DNA of 15,224 nucleotides from Desulfobacterales bacterium (lineage in GTDB: Bacteria; Desulfobacterota; Desulfobacteria; Desulfobacterales; JAFDCJ01). The stretch's first letter is position 1. Every line of letters starts with the position of its first letter. Below the pieces are notes generated by a model that was given only the letters and a program-made list of their open reading frames with translations, made no database searches and was not told the DNA's origin. The stretch spans positions 381,922 through 397,145 of the forward strand of contig CP070771.1 of NCBI GenBank assembly GCA_020345785.1, given 5' to 3'. The position numbers were made by a program, and so were the translations under genes. Below are positions 1-6,939 of this stretch, one piece after another.

Positions 1-201
1 AGCCTCTTTATAAGCGGCAAACAGGGATGGGGATGGATTTGTCTCGGTCTGCTGCTGGTGGTGCTGCTCGCCGCTTTATTTGTCGTGCGCAAAACTTTAA
101 AACACATGCCAGGCAACAACAGCAGCTCGTGGAGTTCCGGCGGATTGGGTGGTTTTGGCGGCGGCTTTTCAGGCGGCGGCGGTGCTACCGGCAGCTGGTA
201 A
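1..201 (+). CDS. C-terminal end of a TPM-domain (YgcG-like) membrane protein, partial
   Basis: Only the last 66 codons are in the window; the frame is open from base 1 and stops at TAA 199-201. A hydrophobic stretch (WICLGLLLVVLLAALFVV) forms one membrane helix. A short linker follows, then a Ser/Gly-rich tail ending GGGFSGGGGATGSW. This arrangement (lumenal TPM domain, one helix, Gly-rich FSGGGG...GSW end) is the known C-terminus of TPM_phosphatase/YgcG-type proteins, usually attached to the cytoplasmic membrane. The TPM domain itself would lie to the left and is not seen, so the family call rests on the tail alone. The next gene starts 9 bases after the stop, so the two probably share a transcript. 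The biochemical role of these proteins in bacteria is poorly defined. Confidence 0.72.
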   Translation, partial: SLFISGKQGWGWICLGLLLVVLLAALFVVRKTLKHMPGNNSSSWSSGGLGGFGGGFSGGGGATGSW

Positions 202-210
202 GGATGTCTT

Positions 211-771
211 ATGAAATGTCCAAAGTGCAAAAATTCAGAACTAAAAGAAAACAAGGTCAAAGGGGATAATATTCTGGTGGATTTGTGCCGGGTTTGCAAA
301 GGAATCTGGTTGGACAGAAATGAGCTTGAATCGCTTTTAAAAATATCTGTTAAAGCTATAAAAATTCCCTCCCATGCACGCAAACAACCGCTTCATTGTC
401 CCAGGTGCCGGAAGCCGCTTTACGCATTTAGTTATCCTCGCACCATGGTGATCGTCGATATGTGTCCGCAATGTGAAGGTATCTGGCTCGACGCTAATGA
501 ATACAAAGAAATAAAATTTGTTTACGCTACCGTGGAAAACATTGCAAAACCAAGCGCTAATATCACGTGTCCCAAATGCGGTCATACCCAGCGTGATTCG
601 AATGAATGTAAAAAATGCGGCATTATCTTCTCAAAATATCATGAAACCCGGACACCGAGACAATTGCCGCGGGCAAGAACTGCAGAACCTGCAAAATCGG
701 TAACCCCAGATTCAATCAAGGCAAAGCTTCTGGGTTTCATTGATAAAAGCATGGAAGTGCTTTGGGCCTGA
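211..771 (+). CDS. Protein with three zinc ribbons (zf-TFIIB type)
   Basis: The protein has 186 residues. The start is ATG 211, with AAGGA overlapping the stop of the previous gene about 6 bases upstream. Three Cys4 zinc sites are visible: C3/C6/C26/C29, C63/C66/C85/C88 and C120/C123/C133/C136. The first two repeats share the ending GIWLDxNE, the hallmark of the zf-TFIIB (pfam13453-like) zinc ribbon. The third reads CPKCG...CKKCGIIFSKY, a ribbon I associate with Desulfobacterota proteins. There is no signal peptide or membrane helix, so a cytosolic protein is expected. The C-terminal 45 residues are basic and lack motifs. The likely role is structural, nucleic-acid binding or protein-protein contact; no enzyme motif is seen. 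It sits tightly behind the TPM-type membrane gene and is probably co-transcribed with it. Confidence 0.85.
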   Translation: MKCPKCKNSELKENKVKGDNILVDLCRVCKGIWLDRNELESLLKISVKAIKIPSHARKQPLHCPRCRKPLYAFSYPRTMVIVDMCPQCEGIWLDANEYKEIKFVYATVENIAKPSANITCPKCGHTQRDSNECKKCGIIFSKYHETRTPRQLPRARTAEPAKSVTPDSIKAKLLGFIDKSMEVLWA

Positions 772-1649
772 GATGCATGGTCTTATTTAAATTCTTCACA
801 TAGATTAAAATTTCTATTTCCACCATCAATGATGAGCCCTCATCGCCCGGCGCGGATGATCCGCCTTCGCTTCTGTTGCTTCGGCGCTACGAGCTACCTG
901 ATCGATGTGCAGTACCCGATTGAATCCTACCTTTAAAATAAAAAATTCCAACCGCAGGAACACCGGTGAGTCCAGCCAGCGGCGGGACTCAAATCGGCTT
1001 GAATTTTCAATTCCATCGCAAAAAATCAAATCTCGACAATAAAGCCTGCTTTCGTTACCGAAACTGTTATTGGTTCCGTTTAATTGACGCTTCAATATGT
1101 GGAGCCAAAGCTGATGCCGATACACAATGAACCATTTTCGATTCATCCACTCTGAAAAAGCAACTTCTTATCTTTAGCGGGCGACGGAACTGGCCGCGGA
1201 TCGTGGTGACGAGACGAACGACAAAATCTACCTCACCGCTCAACTCTTACTTATTATGCTACAGGTCTTTTGAAATAATGCCAGGTCCAGTCAGTTGCAA
1301 ACCGCCTCCCAACCGTCTCTGCCATAGTCATTTAGAATTCTGGTGGTTTTTTTCTTTACCGCCCCAATTAAAGCGCAATTGTATCCGATTCTGGTCATCT
1401 AATTGATCCCTTTTTTGCATAAAAAAGATACCATAGCAGTTGTCATCAATTACTGTCACCTTGAATCCTTATGAGGGCCACCTTTGTCTGCTATGGCCCA
1501 AATCGGAACAAATTTGTGAGGATCGCTATAATTGCTAAAGTTATCTGGTGGTTAGCCGATAAACCGCTTAGAAATAAATAGATTCAGATCCCGGCAGGCA
1601 GATATCATTGAACAATCGTTAAAAATTCTCTACTCCAAAGGAGTAAATC
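772..1649. other. 878-base intergenic stretch without a convincing gene
   Basis: No open frame here has a good start, a ribosome site and protein-like composition together. The minus frame at 826-1146 and the plus frame at 1203-1406 look like chance. A short plus frame at 1178-1276 (about 32 codons, between stops) has protein-like composition (...DETNDKIYLTAQ...) and may be a relic, but I cannot name it. A perfect 13-base dyad GCGGATGATCCGC lies at 852-864. The final part, 1380-1649, is AT-rich and should hold the promoter and leader of the protease gene, but I see no clear -35/-10 pair. Confidence 0.5.
1631..1645 (+). promoter_or_regulatory. Hairpin covering the ribosome binding site of the protease gene
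   Basis: TACTCC (1631-1636) and GGAGTA (1640-1645) are perfectly complementary around a 3-base AAA loop. The second arm contains the Shine-Dalgarno sequence AAAGGAG (1637-1643), which lies 6 bases before the TTG start at 1650. If it folds in the mRNA, the stem would mask the ribosome site and, together with the weak TTG start, keep expression low. The dyad is seen directly; the effect on translation is inferred. Confidence 0.45.
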
Positions 1650-3773
1650 TTGAAACAAATTACAGATATTCAATGCCCGGCGTGTAAGACGACTTTTAAA
1701 GTTGATGCAACTAAAATTCCTGAAAAGGGATGTCGAGTGAGCTGCAAAAAATGCAAAAAGCCCTTTTTTGTTGCAAAACCGCCGACACCCGGGGACGCAC
1801 CGACTCCGGGCGCGCCCAGAAAAGTAAGTTATAAACCTGCAGTCAAGCCCGCCAAAAAAACTGTCCCCGCCAGGCAAAAACCGGAACAAAAAGCAGCCCC
1901 TGTCAAAAAAGCACCCGCTAAAAAAGCAGTACCCGTCAAACCTAAACCGGCCAGTATAGCACCCAAACCGCAACCATCAGCAGCGGGTAAAAAGAAGAGT
2001 TTCATGCTTATCGGCGGTTTAGCGGTATTATTTCTGCTGATTTGCGGCGGAGCTGTTTTTTTTCTCATGCAAAAATACAACTTTAAGGTCACGGCTAAAA
2101 ACGATAACAGGCCTGCGGTCAACGAAACCATACCGGATGATACCGAGCCCCCTGAAGCTGTTCAGACCGTGGTTGTCACTTCCCCGGAGCCTTTATCAAC
2201 CACCGATAATACGGATGTCAGTATCGGAGAGCTGTTCAACAGGGTCAATCCGGCGGTTGCCACGGTCATAACCTATGACACTGGAAATAATCTATTCAAG
2301 CAGGGAAGCGGTTTTTTTATCAACCGGCAAGGTGACTTTATTACCAATTATCATGTCCTCAAAGGTGCATACTCCGCCGTCATTAAGTTTCACAATGATG
2401 CAGAGTACAAGGTGGATTTTGTTTTAGCCGCAAATGAAAAAAAAGATCTTGTCAAGCTGGCTATAAGTGTTCCGGGGGGTATCCTCGAGCCCGGGGCATG
2501 GCTTGAAATTGACCCCAACCCACCTCGCATTGCCGATAAAGTGATTGTGATCGGCACCCCGATGGGGCTGGGGCGGACGGTCAGTGACGGAATTATTTCA
2601 GCTATTCGGGAAGTTCCGGAAAGAGGGACTGCTTTTCAAATGACGGCACCGATTTCAAGCGGGTCGAGCGGCAGTCCCGTAATTGATATGAATGGTAAAG
2701 TTATTGGTGTGGCTACCTTTCAGCTGGTTACCGGCCAGAATTTAAATTTCGCCATCCCGGCCGATAATATACTTGCCATGGAGGACAGCGAGCCCTTAAG
2801 AGTTGCTGCCTGGACCGAGAAAAACAGTGAAGATAGAAATGAAACTCTCGCGTCACTTCAAAAAGATATTATCAAACATATCAAACACGATAAATCAGAT
2901 GATAAAATAGACGAGGGCCAACCCGCACAGCCGACCAATGAAATTTTAAAAGCCAAGCTGGCTGCTGAAATCATAAAAGAATCCGGTGTATCGAAGCAGA
3001 CCGATAGTTTAACCGAAATGACATTAGCGTCATTTGAAGAGAAATATAAAGAAGCCGATACCTCAAAAATCCCGGGATTCGAGGAAAAAATAGAGCGGTT
3101 CAAAGACGTTATCAAGCTGGCAACAAATTCGCAACGGATGGATGATTATATCCAGAAGAATATTGCTGCGAGCTTAACGATACCTGAACTGGAGCAGGTT
3201 TTGAAGTGGTATCAGTCACCACTGGGAAAAAAGATAGCCGAAATAGAATTCAGCTCTTATTCCGAAAAAAAGGAGCATGTGAACACCCTGCGTCTTGCTT
3301 TCAGACTTACCCAATACCAGGACACAGACCGGGCGAATATTTTCTCGAGGCTGGACGAGGCGACTTCTTCTACGGAAGCGATGGTTGAATTGCAGACCAA
3401 TCTCGTCGTTCAGAATCAGATTCTGGGCCTGGTTCTGTCAAATCCCAATGAAGTGGATCAGGCGAAAATAGATGAAATTATAAAGAATTTTGAGACCGAA
3501 ATCGATCCGTACCTGGATATGTTTGCAGCCCAGTATGTATTTGCCGGATTTGTTTATACCTACCGTGGATTAACCGAGCCCGAGCTGGAAAAATATCTAT
3601 CATTTTCTGAAACCGAAGCCGGACGAAAATACTATTCGGTTTTAAAGAAAAAAGCGAATACCGCGCTGCTGGACAGCAACAAAAAAATTCTGACCTCCAT
3701 AATCAGAGTGATTAATGAAGACTCATGGGTGAATATCCAGAAAGATCTCAATAAACCGATTCAAGAGACTTAG
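1650..3773 (+). CDS. Membrane-anchored trypsin-like serine protease with N-terminal zinc finger and DUF2059-like repeats
   Basis: The protein has 707 residues. It starts at TTG 1650, supported by AAAGGAG 6 bases upstream and a conserved N-terminus. Residues 1-40 are an MJ0042-type zinc finger (C9, C12, C32, C35). Residues 45-115 are a Lys/Pro/Ala-rich linker, and about 117-140 form one membrane helix, so the finger should be cytosolic and the rest outside the membrane. Residues 195-375 are a trypsin/HtrA-like domain with the expected triad H235 (NYHVL), D266 (KKDLVKL) and S340 (SGSSGSPV). No PDZ domain is visible. After a charged linker come two similar segments, about 485-535 (IPELEQVLKWYQSPLGKKI) and 620-665 (LTEPELEKYLSFSETEAGRK). 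Both resemble DUF2059, which suggests an internal duplication. A role in envelope protein quality control or signalling is inferred. It is probably a single-gene unit. Confidence 0.88.
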   Translation: MKQITDIQCPACKTTFKVDATKIPEKGCRVSCKKCKKPFFVAKPPTPGDAPTPGAPRKVSYKPAVKPAKKTVPARQKPEQKAAPVKKAPAKKAVPVKPKPASIAPKPQPSAAGKKKSFMLIGGLAVLFLLICGGAVFFLMQKYNFKVTAKNDNRPAVNETIPDDTEPPEAVQTVVVTSPEPLSTTDNTDVSIGELFNRVNPAVATVITYDTGNNLFKQGSGFFINRQGDFITNYHVLKGAYSAVIKFHNDAEYKVDFVLAANEKKDLVKLAISVPGGILEPGAWLEIDPNPPRIADKVIVIGTPMGLGRTVSDGIISAIREVPERGTAFQMTAPISSGSSGSPVIDMNGKVIGVATFQLVTGQNLNFAIPADNILAMEDSEPLRVAAWTEKNSEDRNETLASLQKDIIKHIKHDKSDDKIDEGQPAQPTNEILKAKLAAEIIKESGVSKQTDSLTEMTLASFEEKYKEADTSKIPGFEEKIERFKDVIKLATNSQRMDDYIQKNIAASLTIPELEQVLKWYQSPLGKKIAEIEFSSYSEKKEHVNTLRLAFRLTQYQDTDRANIFSRLDEATSSTEAMVELQTNLVVQNQILGLVLSNPNEVDQAKIDEIIKNFETEIDPYLDMFAAQYVFAGFVYTYRGLTEPELEKYLSFSETEAGRKYYSVLKKKANTALLDSNKKILTSIIRVINEDSWVNIQKDLNKPIQET

Positions 3774-3819
3774 AAACTGAATTTTGCTCGTATTTTTCTA
3801 TCTATAGGCCCTATATCCA

Positions 3820-4044
3820 TCAACGCGCGGAATATTTTGCCGGAAGGATCGGCAGCTGAGAGAGGAGAAAAATGGTAAAATATACTTGACAGTCAATCTC
3901 GTAAACCTTCTGCCCGCCATCCACGAACGTCAGGATAGAAATTCCGTTTTCATTGAAGCCCGCATGTTGCACATAATCGTCAATGCGCCATGGCTTGAGA
4001 ACCCGCTGCCCTGCACAGATAGAATGTTTAGTTTCATCTTGGAT
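3820..4044 (-). pseudogene. Unidentified reading frame without a start codon (gene relic)
   Basis: The minus strand is open for 74 codons between a stop at 4045-4047 and TGA 3820-3822. It has no ATG, GTG or TTG in a useful place. The composition is protein-like (for example KPWRIDDYVQHAGF and FVDGGQKVYEIDCQV), which is why I list it as a likely relic rather than noise. I do not recognise the family. It lies just downstream of the PEP-CTERM remnant, in another frame, and may belong to the same decayed region. Confidence 0.3.
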
Positions 4045-4058
4045 TCAGGTAGGAACCC

Positions 4059-4415
4059 TTAGCCATTTGTTTTATAGAACTTTCTGACCACTCCTGCGAA
4101 ACCGATCAGGCCGCTGGCCAGAAGCCAAACTGAACCTGGCAACGGAACCGTTTCAATCTCAATTCTGAGCTTCGCCGAGTCAAATCTTAAATCCGGCGGT
4201 CCGTCGCTTCCCCAATCCCGCCATTCGTCTATTTGATCAACATACAATTCATGAGGATATGCAGGTTCATAAAGGGTGGCAAAGCCTATTTGAATATTGT
4301 CTATATTGTCCAAATTTGGATTTATTGTACTTGTAGAGAAAATATAACCGTTTTCGATGGGACCTAATACCCGTGAGAAACCAATGCTAATATGGATTTT
4401 GAAGAAGGGGAGTGC
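4059..4415 (-). pseudogene. C-terminal remnant of a PEP-CTERM (VPLPGSVWLL-type) exported protein
   Basis: The minus frame is open from codon 4413-4415, just after an in-frame TAA at 4416-4418, to TAA 4059-4061. It ends with VPLPGSVWLLASGLIGFAG followed by VVRKFYK. That is the tripartite PEP-CTERM sorting signal: a PxP-like motif, a hydrophobic helix and a basic end, processed by exosortase/archaeosortase-type enzymes at the cell envelope. The preceding 90 residues look like the end of a beta-rich ectodomain. No signal peptide or good start exists. The only internal candidate is TTG 4311-4313, which would drop protein-like sequence upstream of it. The frame breaks about 20 bases from the tRNA-Phe 3' end at 4435, so the 5' part was probably lost at that junction. 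A very short intact product from the TTG cannot be excluded. Confidence 0.65.
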
Positions 4416-4434
4416 TTATTTAGGCCGGAAATCA

Positions 4435-4555
4435 TGGTGCCGAGCGACAGAATTTTAGAGGCCTCTGGCGACCGAATGCGTCTGAAGTTTACCCGCCGGA
4501 GGGTTAACCCGCCTAGGAGAGCGCACAAGCTGCCGACACGGGGATTTTCAGACCC
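4435..4555 (-). pseudogene. tRNA-Phe(GAA) gene remnant split in its T-loop by a 76-base insertion (copy A)
   Basis: Read on the minus strand, 4555-4530 gives the 3' side of a tRNA-Phe anticodon arm with CTGAAAATCCCCGTGTCGG then CAG: loop with anticodon GAA, variable loop and 5' T-stem. Bases 4453-4435 give ATTCTGTCGCTCGGCACCA: 3' T-stem, acceptor strand, discriminator A and encoded CCA. Joined directly, apart from the T-loop, these form a normal tRNA-Phe 3' half. Instead, 4454-4529 is inserted between them. The insert holds the segment 4476-4497 shared with copies B and C, a direct repeat ACCCGCC (4491-4497 and 4507-4513) and the palindrome AGAGGCCTCT (4457-4466). The tRNA 5' half (acceptor 5' strand and D-arm) is absent, so the gene is not functional. 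Confidence 0.75.
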
Positions 4556-4583
4556 AATTTTTGAAAATCCAAAAATGTTATAA

Positions 4584-4685
4584 TCACAAGCAGTTGATTC
4601 TATTCCAATTTTTCAGGCTATTTTGGGTTTTGTTTGGAACTGTTTGGAAATGTTTAACCTTGATGGGCACAATTTGGGCACCATC
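4584..4685 (-). pseudogene. Possible C-terminal tail of a lost integrase
   Basis: The minus frame reads 33 codons starting DGAQIVPIKVKHFQ and stops at TGA 4584-4586, with an in-frame TAG immediately upstream. It ends 28 bases before the tRNA-Phe anticodon-arm fragment at 4555, where the gene of a tRNA-targeting tyrosine integrase usually ends. The GAQ...P pattern resembles tails of such integrases, but no catalytic domain remains, so this is a weak call. The remaining bases to 4887 are AT-rich, include the tandem TGTTTGGAA-like words near 4630-4650, and contain no other gene. Confidence 0.22.
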
Positions 4686-4887
4686 CTATTTTAGTATGGC
4701 CCCTAGCCAATCTCCACTTCACCACAATCTAATTCGGCATGTTCTTCTGTATCATCAAATCTAATCTGCTATTCAAAAAACAAAAATTGTCAATGGTGGT
4801 TTAGATCCTCAGCTCTAAGGACTCGTGGGGAGAAGAGCGTTCTTCATACTTAAAAGTTCGTGGCAGAAAAGTACCAGTCTACTAAGT

Positions 4888-6132
4888 CTAAGTCGCTGCC
4901 TTTACATCAGACAGGGCTTCCTCAACGGCTTCAAGAACGGCCCTAAGATCTTCATCTGTGTGTCTGTGAGCAATGTAACCGTGGTGGTTTGGTCCAATCA
5001 AAATCCGGTTTCGAATGAGTGATGTGTAGAAAATATCCCTTAGTTTTCGGTCCGTAGTCTCGTCACCACTGTGAAACGTAAAATATGGCATGAAAGGCTT
5101 TCCCGAATAGAGGCAGGGCACCTCACTTTTTTCAATCAATGATTCCAAGCACTCTCCAAATGTATTACCTTTTTCTCTAAGAGCCTGAGGGACATTCTCA
5201 CGTTCGAGGATCTCGATGGTTTTCAGCGAAGCCAGCTGCGCCAATCCATCGGAAAAGTAAGTGGCGCTGATATAAACATCATCGACAACCGCCTGCATGT
5301 ATTCTTTTGCTCCCACCAAAGCGCTGATAGCGAATCCGTTTGCAAGCGCTTTGCCGAAGGTGCTCAGGTGAGGAGTGACGCCGTACCATGCCTGAGCACC
5401 GCCCAGGTGGTAGCGAAAGCCGGTACGTATCTCATCGAAAATTAATAGGGCTCCGAATTTTTCAGCCAGATTTTTTACTTCCTCAAGGTAACCGGGGTCA
5501 GGGTTCTTTACAGGAATGTTGAGTTCATGCTCCACCGGCGTGATGATAATCGCAGCTGTATCATGTCCGTGCGCCTTCATCAAGTCTTCCAGTGTTTCTA
5601 GTTCACCATGAGGAAAAGCCAGAATGTCCTCGTAAACTTTGGAAAGAATGCCTGCCTTGCCGTCAACACACCAGTCATGCCAGCCATGGTATCCGCAACG
5701 GAGAACTTTGCTCCGTTTCGTTACGTGGCGGGCGATTCGGATCGCGGCAGTGGTAACATCGGAGCCGGTTTTAGCAAAAAGGCACATCTCGGCACACGGG
5801 ATGATCTCCGTTAGCTTTTGCGCAAGCTTAAATTGCATCTCGTTGGTCAGTGCAAAGCAATAGCCGTCGGTTTTCAGCTTTTCGATTACCGCATTATCGA
5901 TTTCCTTTTCCTGATGTCCCAGAATGAGCGGACCGTATCCGCAAATCAAATCGATGTATTCGTTGCCGTCCACATCGCGAACCCGACCCCCATTTCCGCT
6001 CTCAAGAAACAGAGGATATTCTGCGTCGATATAAAATTGAGGTCTCCGCACACCCAAGCTGTGGCCCGGAATTAATTCCAGAGACTTTTGATAAAGTTCG
6101 TAGCTTTTGCCGAGGATGAGTTTGTCTTTCAT
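4888..6132 (-). CDS. Class III PLP-dependent aminotransferase (glutamate-1-semialdehyde aminomutase-like)
   Basis: The protein has 414 residues, starting at ATG 6132-6130 with GGTGAG upstream. It is a fold-type I class III enzyme of normal length. Visible motifs are the phosphate-binding KTGSDVTTAAIR (about 121-132), the aromatic CGYHGWHDW segment (146-154), IFDEIRTGFR (231-240) with D233 contacting the pyridine nitrogen, and TFGKALANGF (258-267) with K261 as Schiff-base lysine. The family transfers an amino group between an amino donor and an aldehyde or ketone, or moves it within glutamate-1-semialdehyde. The GYHGWHDW version differs from typical HemL (CYHGH), so a paralogue acting on an amino sugar or small amino compound is more likely than tetrapyrrole synthesis; the substrate is unknown. 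It is cytosolic and stands alone between tRNA-Phe remnants A and B. No partner gene is on the same strand. Confidence 0.88.
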   Translation of the reverse strand: MKDKLILGKSYELYQKSLELIPGHSLGVRRPQFYIDAEYPLFLESGNGGRVRDVDGNEYIDLICGYGPLILGHQEKEIDNAVIEKLKTDGYCFALTNEMQFKLAQKLTEIIPCAEMCLFAKTGSDVTTAAIRIARHVTKRSKVLRCGYHGWHDWCVDGKAGILSKVYEDILAFPHGELETLEDLMKAHGHDTAAIIITPVEHELNIPVKNPDPGYLEEVKNLAEKFGALLIFDEIRTGFRYHLGGAQAWYGVTPHLSTFGKALANGFAISALVGAKEYMQAVVDDVYISATYFSDGLAQLASLKTIEILERENVPQALREKGNTFGECLESLIEKSEVPCLYSGKPFMPYFTFHSGDETTDRKLRDIFYTSLIRNRILIGPNHHGYIAHRHTDEDLRAVLEAVEEALSDVKAAT

Positions 6133-6541
6133 AATTACTCACCAATTTCAAATATTTGTAGATTGGCACTTGAATCAAGGGATACCTAGTACCTTGGATA
6201 ACACAGCTCCGAAAGGCTACTCGGGATGGTTAACAAGCATTAATTAATTGGAGCTACCTTCGAGCATCAATTCTTCTTCACGAGAATGGCTTCTTCTGCC
6301 ATTACTGCCTCTATTACCCCTAGATTTTTGAAGACTCGGTCGACAAATTTTTAACCGGCCAATCAGCTAGCCCATTCAACCACCGGAGGCTGGACAAGTT
6401 TAGAATAATGCTCTTTTTTTATCTTGAACGGAGCAATCGTTGTAAATCAGCCCATATTTTCTACTTTAATCCCACCTCAAAATCCAGCTATAAATGTCAG
6501 TAGACAATTTCAAACGCTGCTTTATTCATGGGCACAGGTAG

Positions 6542-6557
6542 TGAAAATCCCCCTGTC
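6542..6557 (+). other. Short tRNA-Phe anticodon-arm fragment in inverted orientation
   Basis: TGAAAATCCCCCTGTC matches the tRNA-Phe anticodon/variable region seen in copy A (TGAAAATCCCCGTGTC on the minus strand) at 15 of 16 positions. Here it lies on the plus strand, opposite to the 3'-end fragment at 6680. It is too short to prove common origin alone. Its position next to copy B makes an att-site relic plausible. Confidence 0.35.
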
Positions 6558-6564
6558 TTCAACA

Positions 6565-6595
6565 AAATTTAACATGATATCATCAGGTTAAATTT
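6565..6595. repeat. Inverted repeat AAATTTAAC / GTTAAATTT
   Basis: Arms 6565-6573 and 6587-6595 are perfectly complementary over 9 bases around a 13-base centre that itself contains GATATC. There is no T-run on either side, so it is not a terminator. A similar GTTAAATT/AATTTAAC dyad occurs at 14884-14932 near copy C, with its arms in the opposite order. Confidence 0.5.
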
Positions 6596-6637
6596 ACACC
6601 CAATGGGAATGGTGCCCGTTTTGGGGCCCGTTCAAAC

Positions 6638-6671
6638 AAAAAAAGCACCTACGAAAAATTTCGTAAGTGCC
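6638..6671 (-). terminator. Rho-independent terminator behind tRNA-Phe remnant B
   Basis: On the minus strand the arms 6670-6659 and 6656-6645 form a 12-pair stem (GCACTTACGAAA against TTTCGTAGGTGC, one U-G pair). The loop is two bases if fully paired. Seven T residues follow directly (6644-6638). It starts about 10 bases after the CCA end of the tRNA 3' fragment. That is where a tRNA gene terminator belongs, so it was probably carried along with the tRNA end. Confidence 0.8.
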
Positions 6672-6679
6672 TGAAATTC

Positions 6680-6723
6680 TGGTGCCGAGGAACAGAATTT
6701 TATGCGCCTGAGGTTTACCCGCC
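6680..6723 (-). repeat. tRNA-Phe 3'-end repeat, copy B
   Basis: On the plus strand TGGTGCCGAGGAACAGAAT (6680-6698) is the reverse complement of a tRNA-Phe 3' end: CCA, acceptor strand and 3' T-stem, with one change from copy C. TTT follows, then the non-tRNA segment 6702-6723 beginning ATGCGCCTGAGGTTTACC, which matches copy A at 4476-4497 with two changes. The homology to tRNA therefore stops in the T-loop and a shared foreign sequence begins. No anticodon arm follows on this side. Confidence 0.75.
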
Positions 6724-6939
6724 TTAGTTTTTTCCACTGAGAGGATGAGCACATCATTTGTGGTGTCCGAGTCAAAAGTCTTGACATCAGATGAGATATG
6801 ATTGATTGATGAACTCGAAAAAGTCGATCTGAAAATTGCTTAAATCGCGGAAGGTCATTTGACTTTGAAAAGCAAGCCCATGGCAACTTGATGCAAAAAG
6901 ACTGGCTCAGTGCCAGATTTGAAAAAGGAGGATGAAGCG

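Larger units (their letters stand above)
6133..6637. other. 505-base AT-rich intergenic region between aminotransferase and tRNA-Phe remnant B
   Basis: No credible gene is present. It should contain the promoter of the leftward aminotransferase (right side of 6132), but no -35/-10 pair stands out. The right-hand end holds a short tRNA-Phe anticodon-like fragment (6542-6557), an inverted repeat (6565-6595) and, on the plus strand from about 6591, an open frame reading NGARFGARSNKK. That frame resembles integrase tails and runs on through the terminator into the antisense of the tRNA 3' end, stopping near 6726. These look like relics of an integrated element. Confidence 0.45.

Noticed and set aside
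826..1146. Minus-strand frame of 106 codons, with a tail reading SAEATEAKADHPRR
   Set aside because: No start signal, no recognisable domain and uneven composition. The tail resembles low-complexity peptides sometimes fused to GIY-YIG genes, but that is too little to call a gene.
1431..1496. 9-base inverted repeat CCATAGCAG / CTGCTATGG enclosing 48 bases, like a tiny MITE
   Set aside because: No target-site duplication. By rough reckoning several 9-base inverted repeats at this spacing are expected by chance in 15 kb.
4392..4583. Plus-strand frame containing KLPTRGFSDP
   Set aside because: This peptide is the well-known false product of translating a tRNA gene antisense. The frame overlies tRNA-Phe remnant A.
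6881..6896. Sigma-54-like sequence TGGCAACTTGATGCAA upstream of the alcohol dehydrogenase
   Set aside because: The GG to GC distance is one base short of the sigma-54 requirement, and sigma-54 promoters are very sensitive to spacing.
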